A stretch of DNA of 36,608 nucleotides. Source: Pseudomonas synxantha. GTDB taxonomy: Bacteria; Pseudomonadota; Gammaproteobacteria; Pseudomonadales; Pseudomonadaceae. The notes beneath the pieces are model-generated. The model was not told the DNA's origin and searched no databases. It was given only the letters and a program-made list of their open reading frames with translations. Shown piece by piece: positions 11,030 through 23,890 of this stretch (position 1 is its first letter; the number at the start of each line of letters is the position of its first letter). The stretch spans positions 1 through 36,608 of the forward strand of contig CAMCJM010000008.1 of the NCBI GenBank assembly GCA_945874835.1, in the 5' to 3' direction. The position numbers were made by a program, and so were the translations under genes.

Positions 11030-11542
11030 ATGCGTACCCCAAAAGGATTCAGCCTTATCGAAGCATTAGTTGCGATGTCTATTGTCGGCATTTTGATCGG
11101 CCTTGCCGTCCCCTCATTTGCCCAACTGGTGCAGGCACAACAGCTGGATAGTGCTACGCAGGCAATGCTGCGAAGCCTCGCCATCGCCAGACACGAAGCC
11201 ATAAAGCGCGGCCTGCCCTTGACTCTCGCTGCGCAAGAAGGGGAATGGAGTAACGGCTGGTTTCTTTTTCAGGACGATAACGCTAATGGTCGCTACGAAC
11301 CGGGCGAAATGCTGCTTCGTGCATTTCCGCCCCTACCCTCGAGCACCCGTCTAACCGGCAATATTCATGTAAGTAGCTACATCCGCTATACGCCCAGCGG
11401 CCGAGCGACCTTGCTAAATGGCGGGTACCAGATGGGCTCACTGAAGGTGTGCCAAAGAGCTCATGACCGTGGTAATACCTTGGTGATCAATAACGGCGGG
11501 AGGGTTCGTTACTCTCGGGGTGTTGATGTCTGCCAAAACTAG
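11030..11542 (+). CDS. fimT: FimT, GspH-family pseudopilin, divergent from fimU
   Basis: MRTPKGFSLIEALVAMSIVGILIGLAVPSFAQLVQAQQLDSATQAMLRSLAIARHEAIKR. Confidence 0.82.
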   Translation: MRTPKGFSLIEALVAMSIVGILIGLAVPSFAQLVQAQQLDSATQAMLRSLAIARHEAIKRGLPLTLAAQEGEWSNGWFLFQDDNANGRYEPGEMLLRAFPPLPSSTRLTGNIHVSSYIRYTPSGRATLLNGGYQMGSLKVCQRAHDRGNTLVINNGGRVRYSRGVDVCQN

Positions 11543-11599
11543 AGCACCTAGCCCGCAAATAAAACGCAAGCACTCCAGGCACAAAAGCCAGGTACTGGA

Positions 11600-12547
11600 T
11601 TAATCCAGGGTCCTAACCCGCAACTCCTTCGGCATCGAGAACGTCACATTTTCCGGCCGCCCCTGCAGTTCTTGCGCACCAGTCGCACCCCACTCACTTA
11701 GCTGCTGAATCACACCCTGCACCAACACCTCCGGTGCAGATGCACCCGCAGTAATACCAATCCCCGTCACACCCGAAAACCACTCCTGCTTTAAATCCTC
11801 CGCACCGTCGATCAGATAAGCCGGGGTGCCCATGCGCTCGGCGAGTTCGCGCAGACGGTTGGAGTTGGAACTGTTGGGGCTACCGACCACCAGCAGCACA
11901 TCGCAGTCGGCGGCGAGTTGTTTAACAGCGTCCTGGCGGTTTTGCGTGGCGTAGCAGATGTCGTCTTTGCGCGGACCGCCGATGGCGGGGAATTTCGCGC
12001 GCAGGGCGTCGATCACTTTGCTGGTATCGTCCATCGACAAGGTGGTTTGCGTGACGAATGCCAGTGCCTCGGGGTTACGCACCGCAAGGGCGGCCACGTC
12101 GGCCTCATCCTCTACTAGGTAGATAGTGCCGCCATTGCTGGCGTCGTACTGCCCCATGGTGCCTTCGACTTCCGGGTGGCCTTCGTGGCCGATCAGGATG
12201 CATTCGCGCCCTTCGCGGCTGTAGCGCACCACTTCCATGTGCACCTTGGTCACCAGTGGGCAGGTGGCGTCGAATATTTTTAAGCCACGGCGCTCGGCTT
12301 CGTTGCGTACGGCCTGTGAGACGCCGTGGGCGCTGAAGATGACGATAACGTCGTCAGGAATCTGATCCAGTTCTTCGACGAACACCGCACCGCGTGCGCG
12401 CAGGTCTTCCACCACAAATTTGTTGTGCACCACTTCATGGCGTACATAAATCGGCGGCCCGAAGACTTCGAGCGCGCGGTTGACGATCTCGATCGCGCGG
12501 TCAACACCGGCGCAGAAACCACGGGGATTGGCGAGTTTGATGTGCAT
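11600..12547 (-). CDS. ispH: 4-hydroxy-3-methylbut-2-enyl diphosphate reductase
   Basis: [22 protein letters not shown]...[21 protein letters not shown]...FSAHGV. Confidence 0.96.
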   Translation of the reverse strand: MHIKLANPRGFCAGVDRAIEIVNRALEVFGPPIYVRHEVVHNKFVVEDLRARGAVFVEELDQIPDDVIVIFSAHGVSQAVRNEAERRGLKIFDATCPLVTKVHMEVVRYSREGRECILIGHEGHPEVEGTMGQYDASNGGTIYLVEDEADVAALAVRNPEALAFVTQTTLSMDDTSKVIDALRAKFPAIGGPRKDDICYATQNRQDAVKQLAADCDVLLVVGSPNSSNSNRLRELAERMGTPAYLIDGAEDLKQEWFSGVTGIGITAGASAPEVLVQGVIQQLSEWGATGAQELQGRPENVTFSMPKELRVRTLD

Positions 12548-12648
12548 ACGGGTTATCTCGGCGCGCGGAAGCAAAAGTGAGCGGAGGTGGAGTTGGCACT
12601 ACGCAGCCGGTAAAACACGACTGGCACGCCACTCAATAACACACCCGA

Positions 12649-12724
12649 TGAAATGGTGGGTTACGGCGCGGCCAAAAAGCGGACATTGGCTCACGCTCGG
12701 GTTTGCGCCTAACCCACCCTACGA
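12649..12724. repeat. Palindromic intergenic repeat A
   Basis: aaatggtgggttacggcgc ... gcgcctaacccaccctac; arms near-complementary. Confidence 0.7.
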
Positions 12725-12730
12725 AACTGC

Positions 12731-12789
12731 GTAGCCCGGATGAAATCCGGGAAGGGACGTTCACGTTTCCCGGATTCCATCCGGGCTAC
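12731..12789. repeat. Palindromic intergenic repeat B
   Basis: gtagcccggatgaaatccgggaa ... tttcccggattccatccgggctac; near-perfect inverted arms. Confidence 0.8.
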
Positions 12790-12792
12790 AAC

Positions 12793-13230
12793 TCAGAGCG
12801 CTTTGACTTCAATAATTTCCACATCGAAGCTCAGCGCCTTGCCGGCCAACGGATGGTTGAAGTCGATGGTCACCTGGCTGTCGTCAAAGGCTTTGACCAC
12901 GCCGGGCAGTTCGGCATTGGCGGCGTCGTTGAAAATTACCAGCAGGCCTTCAGAGAGCTCCATGTCTTGAAACTGGCTGCGCGGCATCACCTGGATGTTC
13001 TGCGGGTTGCCCTGACCAAAGCCTTGTTCCGGACCAATCGACAGGCTGCGCTTGTCGCCGGCCTTGAGGCCGTAAATAGCTTGTTCGAAGCCGGGCAAAA
13101 GGTTGCCGTCGCCCACTTTGAACGTGGCGGGTTGCTTATCGAAAGTACTGTCGACCACGTCGCCGCCTTCGAGCTTCAGAGCGAAATGCAGCGTCACTTG
13201 ACGGTCTGGGCCGATACGCACATCAGTCAT
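12793..13230 (-). CDS. fkpB: FKBP-type peptidyl-prolyl isomerase, SlpA/FkpB-like
   Basis: MTDVRIGPDRQVTLHFALKLEGGDVVDSTFDKQPATFKVGDGNLLPGFEQAIYGLKAGDK. Confidence 0.9.
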   Translation of the reverse strand: MTDVRIGPDRQVTLHFALKLEGGDVVDSTFDKQPATFKVGDGNLLPGFEQAIYGLKAGDKRSLSIGPEQGFGQGNPQNIQVMPRSQFQDMELSEGLLVIFNDAANAELPGVVKAFDDSQVTIDFNHPLAGKALSFDVEIIEVKAL

Positions 13231-13726
13231 GGGTTTTCTCTCCCGACTTGTCACTTTTGAACATATCCAGCGCGAGCAGAATAGCTCCGCCGGTAATCGC
13301 CATATCAGCCACGTTGAAGGCTGGGAAATACCACTGCTGGTGCCAGTGCAGCAGGATGAAGTCCACTACATGGCCAAACACCACGCGGTCTACCAGATTG
13401 CCCAGCGCGCCGCCCAGCACCATAGCCAATGCCAACGCCAGCCAGGTTTCCTCGGGTTTCAAGCGTTTCAGCCAGACCACCAACACCACGCTGACGCCCA
13501 CGGCAACGGCGGCAAAAAACCAACGCTGCCAGCCTGCGGCGTCCGCCAGAAAGCTAAAGGCCGCGCCGGTGTTGTACAGCAGCGTCCAGCTGAAGTAATC
13601 GGGAATGATCACAATCTGCTCGTACATGCTCAGGTTATTGTCGAACCAGAACTTGCTGACCTGATCGACCACAAAGATCAGCAGGCTAAGCCAGAGCCAG
13701 GGCAGTTTGCCGAAACGTGCGCTCAT
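13223..13726 (-). CDS. lspA: Lipoprotein signal peptidase
   Basis: Four TM helices, NTGAAFSFLADAAGWQRWFF, GALGNLVDRVVFGHVVDFI, FNVADMAITGGA. Confidence 0.96.
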   Translation of the reverse strand: MSARFGKLPWLWLSLLIFVVDQVSKFWFDNNLSMYEQIVIIPDYFSWTLLYNTGAAFSFLADAAGWQRWFFAAVAVGVSVVLVVWLKRLKPEETWLALALAMVLGGALGNLVDRVVFGHVVDFILLHWHQQWYFPAFNVADMAITGGAILLALDMFKSDKSGEKTHD

Positions 13727-13740
13727 GCTTGCGCCTCGAC

Positions 13741-13858
13741 CTGTAGGAGCCAGCTTGTGACCCACATGGATGTGGGAAATGCAGTAGGTCGTATGGAACG
13801 GCTACTGTCTGGCGATTGGCCGCAGATCGCCAGCAAGCTGGCTCCTACAAAAGCAGAC
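13741..13858. repeat. REPIN-like pair of inverted REP sequences
   Basis: ctgtaggagccagcttgtga ... cgccagcaagctggctcctacaaaa; head-to-head REP copies between lspA and ileS. Confidence 0.8.
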
Positions 13859-13870
13859 ATGGGGTGGCTA

Positions 13871-16702
13871 TCACGCATAGTGACGAACCTCGCCCGCGCC
13901 TTCGATGTTGTCCACGCAACGGCCGCAAATTTCCGGGTGCGCTGGATTGATGCCAACATCTTCACGGTGGTGCCAGCAACGGCCGCACTTGGCATGGGCG
14001 GATTTCAGCACTTTCAGTTTGAGCCCGCTCACTTCGGTGCCTACTGCGTCGCTCGGCGCGCTGGCCAGCGGGGCCAGGGTGGCGGTCGAGGTGATCAACA
14101 CAAAGCGCAGCTCATTACCTAGCTTGCTCAGATCGGCGATCAGGCTGTCTTCAGCATACAGGGTGACTTCTGCCTGCAGGTTGCCGCCGATGGCCTTGGC
14201 GGCGCGCAGGTTTTCCATTTCCTTGTTCACTGCAACCTTGACCGCCATCACGCGCTCCCAGAAGGCGCGATCCAACTCGCCGCCTTCCGGCAGTTCGCTC
14301 AGGCCGTCGTACCAGCCATTGAGCATCACCGACTCATTGCGCGCGCCCGGCAGGTATTCCCACAGTTCGTCGGCAGTAAACGAGAGAACCGGGGCAATCC
14401 AGCGCACCAGGGCTTCGGCAATGTGGAACAGTGCGGTTTGGCAGGAGCGACGCGCCACGCTGTCTGCGGCGGTGGTGTATTGGCGATCTTTGATGATATC
14501 GAGGTAGAAGCCGCCCAGCTCTTGCACGCAGAAGTTGTGCACCTTCTGGTAAACGTTCCAGAAACGGTAGCTGTCGTAGGCGTCGACGATTTCACGCTGC
14601 AACAGCAAGGCGCGGTCTACAGCCCAGCGATCCAGTGCCAGCATGTCTTGCGCTGGCAGCAGGTGCTGCGCCGGGTCGAAGCCGGTCAGATTGGAGAGCA
14701 GAAAACGCGCGGTGTTGCGGATGCGCCGGTAGGAGTCGGCGCTGCGCTGCAGGATGACTTTGGACACGGCCATCTCGCCCGAGTAGTCGGTGGACGATAC
14801 CCACAGGCGCAGAATGTCGGCACCGAGGCTGTCATTCACTTCCTGCGGGGCGACCACGTTGCCCAGCGACTTGGACATTTTGCGGCCGTTTTCATCCACC
14901 ACAAAGCCATGGGTCAGCAGCTCTTTGTACGGTGCGTGGCCGTCGATGGCTGCGCCTGTCAGCAGGGAGGAATGGAACCAACCACGGTGCTGATCGGAAC
15001 CTTCCAGATACAGATCGGCGCGCGGGCCGCTGGCGTGCCCCAGGTTGTGCGAGCCGCGCAGCACATGCCAGTGGGTGGTGCCGGAATCAAACCAAACGTC
15101 TAGGGTGTCGCTGATTTTGTCGTAGTCAGCGGCCTCGTCGCCCAGCAACTCGGCGGCGTCCAGCTTGAACCAGGCTTCGATACCTTCTTGCTCGACGCGC
15201 TTGGCCACCTCTTCCATCAACTCGGCGGTACGCGGGTGCACGTCGCCTGTGGCTTTGTGCAGGAAGAACGGGATAGGCACGCCCCAATTGCGTTGACGCG
15301 AGATGCACCAGTCCGGACGACCGGCAATCATGCTGTGCAGACGCGCCTGACCCCAGGCCGGGACGAATGCGGTTTGCTCGATGGCGGCCAGGGCGCGTTC
15401 GCGCAGGGTGGCGCCTTCGTTCGGCTGCTTGTCCATGCCAACGAACCACTGCGCGGTGGCGCGGTAGATCAGCGGGGTTTTGTGCCGCCAGCAGTGCATG
15501 TAGCTGTGCTGGATGGCTTCGTGCTTGAGCAACGCGCCGACTTCTTCCAGCTTGGCGACGATGGCCGGGTTGGCCTTCCAGATAAACTGGCCGCCGAAGA
15601 ACGGCAGATCGCTGACATACACGCCGTTGCTCTGTACCGGGCTGAGGATGTCATCGTTGCTCATGCCGTAGCCTTTGCAGGAACGGAAGTCGTCCTCGCC
15701 GTAGGCCGGGGCCGAGTGCACCACGCCAGTACCAGCACCCAGCTCAACGTAGTCGGCCAGATACACCGGTGCGAAGCGCTCATAAACCGGATGACGGAAG
15801 CGGATCAGTTCCAGCGCCGCGCCGGGCGCGGTGGCGATGACCTCGCCCTGCAAGCCGTAACGGGCCAGGCTGCCTGCGACCATTTCTTCGGCCAGCAGCA
15901 GCAGACGCTCGCCGGTATCGACCAGCGCGTAGGTAAATTCAGGATGGACGTTAAGCGCCTGGTTGGCCGGAATGGTCCACGGCGTGGTGGTCCAGATCAC
16001 GATGGAGGCTGGCTTGGGCAAGCTCGCCAAGCCGAACGCGGCAGCTAGCTTGTCGGCATCTTCAACCACAAAGGCGACGTCGATGGCATCGGACTTTTTG
16101 TCCTGATATTCGACTTCCGCCTCAGCCAGCGCCGAGCCGCAATCGAAGCACCAGTTGACCGGTTTCAAACCCTTGAACACAAACCCTTGCTTGACCATTT
16201 CAGCCAGCGCGCGGATCTCGCCGGCTTCGTTGGCGAAATCCATGGTTTTGTACGGATTGTCCCAATCACCCAGTACACCCAAGCGCACAAAGTCAGCTTT
16301 TTGCCCTTCGATTTGCTCGCCGGCGTAGGTGCGGCAACGCTCGCGCGTCAGGTCGGAAGGCTGATTCTTGCCAAAGGTGGTTTCGACCTTGTGCTCAATC
16401 GGCAGGCCGTGGCAGTCCCAACCCGGCACATAGGGCGCGTCAAAGCCGGACAGGGTTTTCGAGCGGGTGATGATGTCTTTGAGGATCTTGTTGACCGCAT
16501 GACCGATGTGAATGCTGCCGTTGGCATAGGGCGGGCCGTCGTGCAGGACGAACTTGGGACGGCCTTCGCCTTGCGCGCGCAGCTTCTGATAGAGGCCAAT
16601 CTCATTCCAGCGCTGCAGAATCTGCGGCTCGCGCTGCGGCAGGCCGGCCTTCATCGGGAATTGGGTATCAGGCAGATTAAGCGTGGCTTTGTAATCGGTC
16701 AT
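13871..16702 (-). CDS. ileS: Isoleucyl-tRNA synthetase
   Basis: [68 protein letters not shown]-terminal Zn site [12 protein letters not shown]...CGRC. Confidence 0.97.
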   Translation of the reverse strand: MTDYKATLNLPDTQFPMKAGLPQREPQILQRWNEIGLYQKLRAQGEGRPKFVLHDGPPYANGSIHIGHAVNKILKDIITRSKTLSGFDAPYVPGWDCHGLPIEHKVETTFGKNQPSDLTRERCRTYAGEQIEGQKADFVRLGVLGDWDNPYKTMDFANEAGEIRALAEMVKQGFVFKGLKPVNWCFDCGSALAEAEVEYQDKKSDAIDVAFVVEDADKLAAAFGLASLPKPASIVIWTTTPWTIPANQALNVHPEFTYALVDTGERLLLLAEEMVAGSLARYGLQGEVIATAPGAALELIRFRHPVYERFAPVYLADYVELGAGTGVVHSAPAYGEDDFRSCKGYGMSNDDILSPVQSNGVYVSDLPFFGGQFIWKANPAIVAKLEEVGALLKHEAIQHSYMHCWRHKTPLIYRATAQWFVGMDKQPNEGATLRERALAAIEQTAFVPAWGQARLHSMIAGRPDWCISRQRNWGVPIPFFLHKATGDVHPRTAELMEEVAKRVEQEGIEAWFKLDAAELLGDEAADYDKISDTLDVWFDSGTTHWHVLRGSHNLGHASGPRADLYLEGSDQHRGWFHSSLLTGAAIDGHAPYKELLTHGFVVDENGRKMSKSLGNVVAPQEVNDSLGADILRLWVSSTDYSGEMAVSKVILQRSADSYRRIRNTARFLLSNLTGFDPAQHLLPAQDMLALDRWAVDRALLLQREIVDAYDSYRFWNVYQKVHNFCVQELGGFYLDIIKDRQYTTAADSVARRSCQTALFHIAEALVRWIAPVLSFTADELWEYLPGARNESVMLNGWYDGLSELPEGGELDRAFWERVMAVKVAVNKEMENLRAAKAIGGNLQAEVTLYAEDSLIADLSKLGNELRFVLITSTATLAPLASAPSDAVGTEVSGLKLKVLKSAHAKCGRCWHHREDVGINPAHPEICGRCVDNIEGAGEVRHYA

Positions 16703-16750
16703 GTCAGGCTCTTCGTAAGCGATTGGCACCCAGCAGCTGAGGCAGGGTGC

Positions 16751-17677
16751 TTAAACGCGCCAATGGGCACGGGCGGCAGCAATATCGGCAGCAATAGCCG
16801 TCTTCAGTGCCTCAAGTGAGGCGAAACGCTGCTCATCGCGCAGCTTGTGGTGGAAAGCCACCGTCAAACGCCGGCCGTATAAATCGCCAGCAAAGTCCAG
16901 CAAATGCACTTCCAGGTGGGCACTGCCATCACCCGCAACACTGGGACGCACGCCTATATTGGCAACGCCCGGCCGGTTTTCACCGTCGATTTCGGTACTT
17001 ACTAGGTACACGCCCTTGAGCGGCACCCGCTTGCGCTTGAGCTGCACGTTGGCAGTCGGCGCATTCAGCTGACGACCAAGCTTTTGCCCATGCAGCACTC
17101 GACCGGCAATCTGAAAGGGACGCCCGAGCAGGTGTTGCGCCAAGGCAAAATCCCCCGCAGCGAGGGCTTCGCGCACCCGCGTACTGCTGACGCGAATGCC
17201 ATCCAGTTCAACGGTGCTGGCGGCCTCAACACTGAAGTGTTCACGCTCACCGGCCTCGGCCAGAAAGGCGAAGTCGCCTGCGCGGTCACAGCCAAAGCGA
17301 AAGTCGTCGCCCACTTCCAGATGCTGCACGGCCAAACCGTCAATCAGCACCTGCTGGACAAACTCCGCAGCACTCAACTCACGCAAGCGCGGGTTAAATG
17401 CCAGGCACAGCACCCGATCAACCCCCTCGCCCGCCAGCAGCGACAGCTTGTCGCGCAGGCGCGTCAAGCGCGCGGGCGCAGTGCCAGGGGCAAAAAACTC
17501 ACGCGGCTGCGGCTCAAAAATCAGCACGCAACTGGGCTCACCGAGCTCGGCAGATCGCTCACGCAAACGCGCCAAGATGGCCTGATGACCACGATGGACG
17601 CCGTCAAAATTACCGATGGTGGCGACACAGCCCCGATGCTGGGGCCGCAGATTGTGTAGGCCTCGAACCAGCTGCAT
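16751..17677 (-). CDS. ribF: Bifunctional riboflavin kinase/FAD synthetase
   Basis: MQLVRGLHNLRPQHRGCVATIGNFDGVHRGHQAIL. Confidence 0.95.
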   Translation of the reverse strand: MQLVRGLHNLRPQHRGCVATIGNFDGVHRGHQAILARLRERSAELGEPSCVLIFEPQPREFFAPGTAPARLTRLRDKLSLLAGEGVDRVLCLAFNPRLRELSAAEFVQQVLIDGLAVQHLEVGDDFRFGCDRAGDFAFLAEAGEREHFSVEAASTVELDGIRVSSTRVREALAAGDFALAQHLLGRPFQIAGRVLHGQKLGRQLNAPTANVQLKRKRVPLKGVYLVSTEIDGENRPGVANIGVRPSVAGDGSAHLEVHLLDFAGDLYGRRLTVAFHHKLRDEQRFASLEALKTAIAADIAAARAHWRV

Positions 17678-17859
17678 AACGCGCTTCTTGCTCATAAAGT
17701 GGCCGATTATACGCACACCGGGCAACAGACAACAGGCAGCAAATCAGCCGCTTATACAATCTGTTAGCGATCCACCGACTGCGCTGCGAGCCAGTTCTGC
17801 GGCGGCGAGTGAGCGTTAATGTGCGCCAACAAACGCCGCTTGCCCGCCTGAGCGCCGGA

Positions 17860-19404
17860 TCAATGCACGCTGCGCCGGGAGAAGTGGCGCACACGAAAGC
17901 CCAGCGCCGCCAATACCGCGAAGTACGCCAGCATCCCAACCCCGACCAAACCACCTAGCCGCAACAATCGCCACAGCATGTTGCCATCCGCCCACGCGGG
18001 CAGTTGTTGCATGGCCAACAGCAACACTGCGGCCATTGCCGAGAGCGCCAGCAGCAATTTGCCGGCAAACAGCGTCCAACCGGGCTGCGGCTGAAACATA
18101 TCGCGCTTGCGTAGCTGCCAGTACAACAACCCAGCATTCAGACAGGCGGCCAAGCCGATGGCCAGCGCCAGGCCGGCATGCGCCAGAGGAATGACAAAGA
18201 CAAACAGCAGATTCATTGCCTGGGTTGCCAACAGCGTCACCAGACCAATACGCACGGGGGTTTTGATGTTTTGCTGGGCATAAAAGGCGGGCGCAAGAAT
18301 CTTCACCAGAATGATCCCGACCAATCCCAGGGAGTAGGCAACCAGCGCGCGCTGCGTCATCAGCGTGTCAGCGGCGGTGAACTTGCCGTACTGAAACAGC
18401 GAGACAATCAGCGGTTCGGAAATAATCGCCAGGGCAATGGCACTTGGCAGCGCCAACAACAGACACAAGCGCAGCCCCCAATCGAGCAGCTTGGAGTACT
18501 CCTCGCGACTGGAACCGGCGTAGGTTTTTGACAACGCCGGCAGCAAGATCGTCCCCAGGGCCACGCCCAGCACCCCTGCGGGCAGCTCCATCAGACGATC
18601 GGCGTAGTACATCCACGACACCGAGCCTGCGACCAGAAAGGAGGCAAAGATGGTGTTGATGATCAGCGAAATCTGGCTGACCGAAACCCCAAAAATCGCC
18701 GGCCCCATTTGCTTGACCACCCGCCACACGCCGGTGTCTTTGAGGTTCAGGCGCGGCAACACCAACATGCCGATCTTGTGCAAGTGCGGCAGCTGGAACA
18801 GCAGCTGCGCCACACCACCCACCAGCACCGCCCAGCCCAGCGCCATGATTGGCGGATCAAAATAAGGCGTTAGAAACAGGGCAAAGACAATCATGCTGAC
18901 ATTCAGCAAGGTCGGCACAAAGGCTGGCACCGAAAAGCGATTCCAGGTGTTGAGCACCGCGCCTGCCAGCGAAGACAGCGAGATCAGCAAAATATAAGGA
19001 AAGGTGATGCGCAGCAGATCGGTGGTCAGCGCAAAGCGATCCGCCTCATCGGCAAAACCGGGCGCTGTCGCCCAGACAATCCAGGGCGCGGCGAGAATGC
19101 CAATAAAAGTGACCAGCGCCAGCACCAGGGTCAGCAGCCCCGTAACGTAAGCCAAAAAGGTTCGCGTGGCCTCCTCGCCCTGCTGGGTTTTGTATTCCGC
19201 CAGAATGGGCACAAATGCCTGGGAAAACGCGCCTTCGGCGAAAATTCGGCGCAGCAGATTGGGCAACTTGAAAGCCACCACAAAGGCGTCTGAGGCGACA
19301 CCCGCGCCAAAGGTGCGGGCGATAATGGTGTCGCGCACAAAGCCCAATATCCGCGACAGCATGGTCATTGAGCTGACCGCAGCCAGTGATTTCAACAAAT
19401 TCAT
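17860..19404 (-). CDS. murJ: Lipid II flippase MurJ (MviN)
   Basis: [68 protein letters not shown]. Confidence 0.96.
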   Translation of the reverse strand: MNLLKSLAAVSSMTMLSRILGFVRDTIIARTFGAGVASDAFVVAFKLPNLLRRIFAEGAFSQAFVPILAEYKTQQGEEATRTFLAYVTGLLTLVLALVTFIGILAAPWIVWATAPGFADEADRFALTTDLLRITFPYILLISLSSLAGAVLNTWNRFSVPAFVPTLLNVSMIVFALFLTPYFDPPIMALGWAVLVGGVAQLLFQLPHLHKIGMLVLPRLNLKDTGVWRVVKQMGPAIFGVSVSQISLIINTIFASFLVAGSVSWMYYADRLMELPAGVLGVALGTILLPALSKTYAGSSREEYSKLLDWGLRLCLLLALPSAIALAIISEPLIVSLFQYGKFTAADTLMTQRALVAYSLGLVGIILVKILAPAFYAQQNIKTPVRIGLVTLLATQAMNLLFVFVIPLAHAGLALAIGLAACLNAGLLYWQLRKRDMFQPQPGWTLFAGKLLLALSAMAAVLLLAMQQLPAWADGNMLWRLLRLGGLVGVGMLAYFAVLAALGFRVRHFSRRSVH

Positions 19405-19595
19405 CGGTACACTCGATTCGGCAAGCAGGCGCGAGCTGGCAAGCCCGGCACCGCGTAAAGGCAAGGAGTGTAGCGAGCCACCCGCGACCAGGCCAGCACA
19501 TGAACACTGCAATAGGCTTGACAGTGGCGCTGCTTATCGGCATGATTCGCGGCCTTATTCGTTCGTAACCCCAGTTTTTTTCGAGGAGCTTGACG

Positions 19596-19874
19596 GTGGC
19601 CAATACACCTTCTGCCAAAAAACGCGCAAAACAGGCTGAGAAGCGTCGTAGCCATAACGCCAGCCAGCGCTCCATGGTTCGTACCTACATCAAGAACGTG
19701 GTCAAGGCTATCGACGCCAAAGATCTCGATCTGGCCAAAAATGCTTACACCCTGGCTGTTCCTGTTATCGACCGTATGGCCGATAAAGGCATCATCCACA
19801 AGAACAAAGCAGCTCGTCATAAGAGCCGCCTGAATGGCCATATCAAAGCACTCAGCGAAGCCGCTGCTGCCTGA
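19596..19874 (+). CDS. rpsT: 30S ribosomal protein S20, probably GTG start
   Basis: (M)[43 protein letters not shown] lies 7 nt upstream of GTG. Confidence 0.95.
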   Translation: MANTPSAKKRAKQAEKRRSHNASQRSMVRTYIKNVVKAIDAKDLDLAKNAYTLAVPVIDRMADKGIIHKNKAARHKSRLNGHIKALSEAAAA

Positions 19875-19888
19875 TTTGCCATACGTTG

Positions 19889-19920
19889 TTAAAAAACCGA
19901 CCTCAGGGTCGGTTTTTTAT
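19889..19920 (+). terminator. Rho-independent terminator of rpsT
   Basis: aaaaaaccgacctcagggtcggtttttta. Confidence 0.85.
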
Positions 19921-19942
19921 TGCCTTTAAAAAAGCGCCACAA

Positions 19943-19972
19943 AAGAAAGCCCGAATCAATTCGGGCTTTCTT
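19943..19972. terminator. Bidirectional terminator facing creA
   Basis: aagaaagcccgaatcaattcgggctttctt, perfect inverted repeat. Confidence 0.8.
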
Positions 19973-19974
19973 GT

Positions 19975-20439
19975 TCAGAGCTTGCTCGGCCACGGGAGAA
20001 TCGGAATGGCGGTTACCGCATTCTGCGGACTGCCCTCTATCACCCGATCGCTGTACACCAAGTAGACCAGCGTGTTGCGCTTGCGGTCGAAGAAGCGCAC
20101 CACCTGCATGGTCTTAAACACCAGCGAGGTGCGCTCACGAAACACCTCCTCGCCATCTTTGAGCTCATCTTTAAAGCTGAGCGGACCGACCTGACGACAG
20201 GCAATCGAGGCTTCTGCACGATCTTCAGCCAAACCCAAACCGCCCTTCACGCCACCGGTCTTGGCACGCGAGAGATAACAGGTCACGCCCGCCACCTTCG
20301 GATCATCGAAGGCCTCGACCACGATCTTGTCGTTGGGCCCCATAAACTTGAAGACCGTCGACACCTCGCCAATCACATCCGCCGCCGCCAAGCCTGGCAG
20401 CCACAGCAAAGCACTCAGCACCCCAGCTACGACACGCAT
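19975..20439 (-). CDS. creA: CreA family periplasmic protein
   Basis: [63 protein letters not shown]. Confidence 0.92.
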   Translation of the reverse strand: MRVVAGVLSALLWLPGLAAADVIGEVSTVFKFMGPNDKIVVEAFDDPKVAGVTCYLSRAKTGGVKGGLGLAEDRAEASIACRQVGPLSFKDELKDGEEVFRERTSLVFKTMQVVRFFDRKRNTLVYLVYSDRVIEGSPQNAVTAIPILPWPSKL

Positions 20440-20449
20440 GCACAAGCCC

Positions 20450-21568
20450 TCAGACAAGGATCAAATTATCCCGATGCACCAACTCGGGCTCATCAACATA
20501 ACCGAGCAGCGCTTCGATAGCGTCCGACGATTGACCGATGATCTTTTGCGCCTCGACGGCACTGTAGTTGGCCAAGCCACGAGCAACCTCCCGACCATCC
20601 GGCGCGACACACACCACCATCTCGCCACGACGGAAACTACCTTGCACAGACCTCACACCGACCGGCAGCAAGCTCTTGGTGCCCGTCGCCAACGCCTTCA
20701 CCGCACCATCATCAAGCGTCAGCGAACCACGCGTTTGCAGATGACCCGCCAGCCACTGCTTGCGCGCCGCCAACATACCGCGCTCAGGCGTAAGCAGCGT
20801 ACCCAGCCGCTCGCCCGACTTGAGTCGCGCCAACACCTGCTCAATGGCACCGCCGACAATCACCGTATGCGCACCGGAGCGCGCCGCCAAACGCGCCGCG
20901 CGCAGCTTGGTCTGCATGCCGCCGCGCCCCAACGCACCACCCACACCACCCGCCACAGCGTCCAGCGCCGGATCATCAGCGCGCGCTTCAAAAATCAACT
21001 CAGCATTAGGGTTATGCCGCGGATCGGCGTTATACATGCCGTCGCGGTCAGTGAGGATAACCAGCAGATCAGCCTCCACCAGATTGGCCACCAGCGCGGC
21101 CAGGGTGTCGTTGTCGCCGAAACGAATCTCGTCGGTGACCACGGTGTCGTTTTCGTTGATCACCGGCACCACATCCAAATCCACCAGCGTACGCAGCGTG
21201 CTGCGTGCATTTAGGTAGCGCTTGCGATCAGACAAGTCATCGTGAGTCAGCAGAATCTGCGCCGTGCGCCGACCATGCTCGGCAAAACTCGACTCCCAGG
21301 CCTGGATCAGCACCATCTGACCAATGGCCGCCGCCGCCTGCAACTCATGCATGGCGCTCGGTCGTGCGCTCCAGCCCAGCTTGCTCATGCCCGCCGCCAC
21401 CGCGCCGGAGGACACCAGCACCAACTCCACACCCTGCTCACGCAGTGCGACCATCTGCTGGACCCACACCGCCATCGCGGCGCGATCCAGACCACGACCA
21501 TCGGCCGTCAACAGCGCACTGCCAATCTTCACCACCCAGCGCTGCGCGCCGGTTACCTTGTCACGCAT
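20450..21568 (-). CDS. proB: Glutamate 5-kinase with C-terminal PUA domain
   Basis: [53 protein letters not shown]. Confidence 0.95.
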   Translation of the reverse strand: MRDKVTGAQRWVVKIGSALLTADGRGLDRAAMAVWVQQMVALREQGVELVLVSSGAVAAGMSKLGWSARPSAMHELQAAAAIGQMVLIQAWESSFAEHGRRTAQILLTHDDLSDRKRYLNARSTLRTLVDLDVVPVINENDTVVTDEIRFGDNDTLAALVANLVEADLLVILTDRDGMYNADPRHNPNAELIFEARADDPALDAVAGGVGGALGRGGMQTKLRAARLAARSGAHTVIVGGAIEQVLARLKSGERLGTLLTPERGMLAARKQWLAGHLQTRGSLTLDDGAVKALATGTKSLLPVGVRSVQGSFRRGEMVVCVAPDGREVARGLANYSAVEAQKIIGQSSDAIEALLGYVDEPELVHRDNLILV

Positions 21569-21598
21569 GATCTTCCAACCTTAGCCGCGACCTGTGAT

Positions 21599-21630
21599 TA
21601 CAAAAACGCCGCAATTAAGCGGCGTTTGAA
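21599..21630 (-). terminator. Rho-independent terminator between obg and proB
   Basis: Minus-strand reading: AAACGCCGCttaattGCGGCGTTTTTG. Confidence 0.75.
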
Positions 21631-21637
21631 TAGTTGC

Positions 21638-22906
<1,269 letters not shown>

Positions 22907-22990
22907 CTAGGTTCTTGCAAAATTGACCTGCATTCAAATCGAACGCCAGCACCCAGGACATTTTGGCAAGAACCCCAAGAATACAGAAAT

Positions 22991-23022
22991 AAAAAAGCCC
23001 CGTCGCAAGGACGGGGCTTTCC
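22991..23022 (-). terminator. Terminator downstream of rpmA
   Basis: aaaaaagccccgtcgcaaggacggggctttcc. Confidence 0.8.
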
Positions 23023-23036
23023 CAGCAGTCGCGCAA

Positions 23037-23294
23037 TTAAGCCGCAACGACGCTCACGTAACGGCGGTTGAACGCGCCTTTTACTTCAAACTTGATCACG
23101 CCTTCGATTTTCGCGAAGAGGGTGTGATCTTTACCCATGCCAACACCGTAACCAGCGTGGAATTGGGTGCCGCGCTGACGCACGATGATGTTGCCAGGAA
23201 TGATTTTCTGGCCGCCATACATCTTAACGCCAAGGCGTTTGGCTTCTGAGTCGCGACCGTTGCGGGTACTACCGCCAGCTTTTTTGTGTGCCAT
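23037..23294 (-). CDS. rpmA: 50S ribosomal protein L27
   Basis: [29 protein letters not shown]. Confidence 0.97.
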   Translation of the reverse strand: MAHKKAGGSTRNGRDSEAKRLGVKMYGGQKIIPGNIIVRQRGTQFHAGYGVGMGKDHTLFAKIEGVIKFEVKGAFNRRYVSVVAA

Positions 23295-23333
23295 GAGTTC
23301 AATACTCCTATAAAGGGATTAGACCGAAACGAA

Positions 23334-23645
23334 TCAGGCCTGAATACCGGTGATTTTGATCTCGGTGTACCACTGACGGTGGCCCTGGCGCTTCATGTGG
23401 TGCTTACGACGACGGAACTTGATGATAGTGACCTTGTCGTGACGACCTTGAGCGATCACTTCAGCAACAACTTTGGCACCTTCAACAACCGGAGCGCCGA
23501 TTTGAACGTCGTCGCCATTGCCGATCAGCAGAACACGATCAAAAGTCACAGCTTCGCCAGTGGCCAGCTCGAGCTTTTCGATCTTGAGGAATTCGCCTTC
23601 GGTGACTTTGTATTGCTTGCCACCAGTAACAATTACTGCGTACAT
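23334..23645 (-). CDS. rplU: 50S ribosomal protein L21
   Basis: [31 protein letters not shown]. Confidence 0.97.
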   Translation of the reverse strand: MYAVIVTGGKQYKVTEGEFLKIEKLELATGEAVTFDRVLLIGNGDDVQIGAPVVEGAKVVAEVIAQGRHDKVTIIKFRRRKHHMKRQGHRQWYTEIKITGIQA

Positions 23646-23890
23646 GGTAAATCTCCGTTAATCCTGCTCACCCAGCGCTTTATAAGAATAAGTGTCGGCT
23701 GGCATGGCTGCTTGGGGCCGGAAGGACACCCTTGCAATTGCGTAAGGCAGGGAAATACCCAGGGGGAAGTTTAGGGTGCGCGATTGTACGCAAGGAGCCA
23801 AGGCGACGCAAGACCCATCCTGGCTTACCTTGACAGCCCCTACCCTGCCACCTAGCATGCCGCGCATCCCATGAGTAGTAGGTGCAAGCG

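Noticed and set aside
15188-16048. 286-aa plus-strand ORF, and other long ORFs opposite ileS
   Set aside because: Antisense to ileS; composition typical of shadow ORFs.
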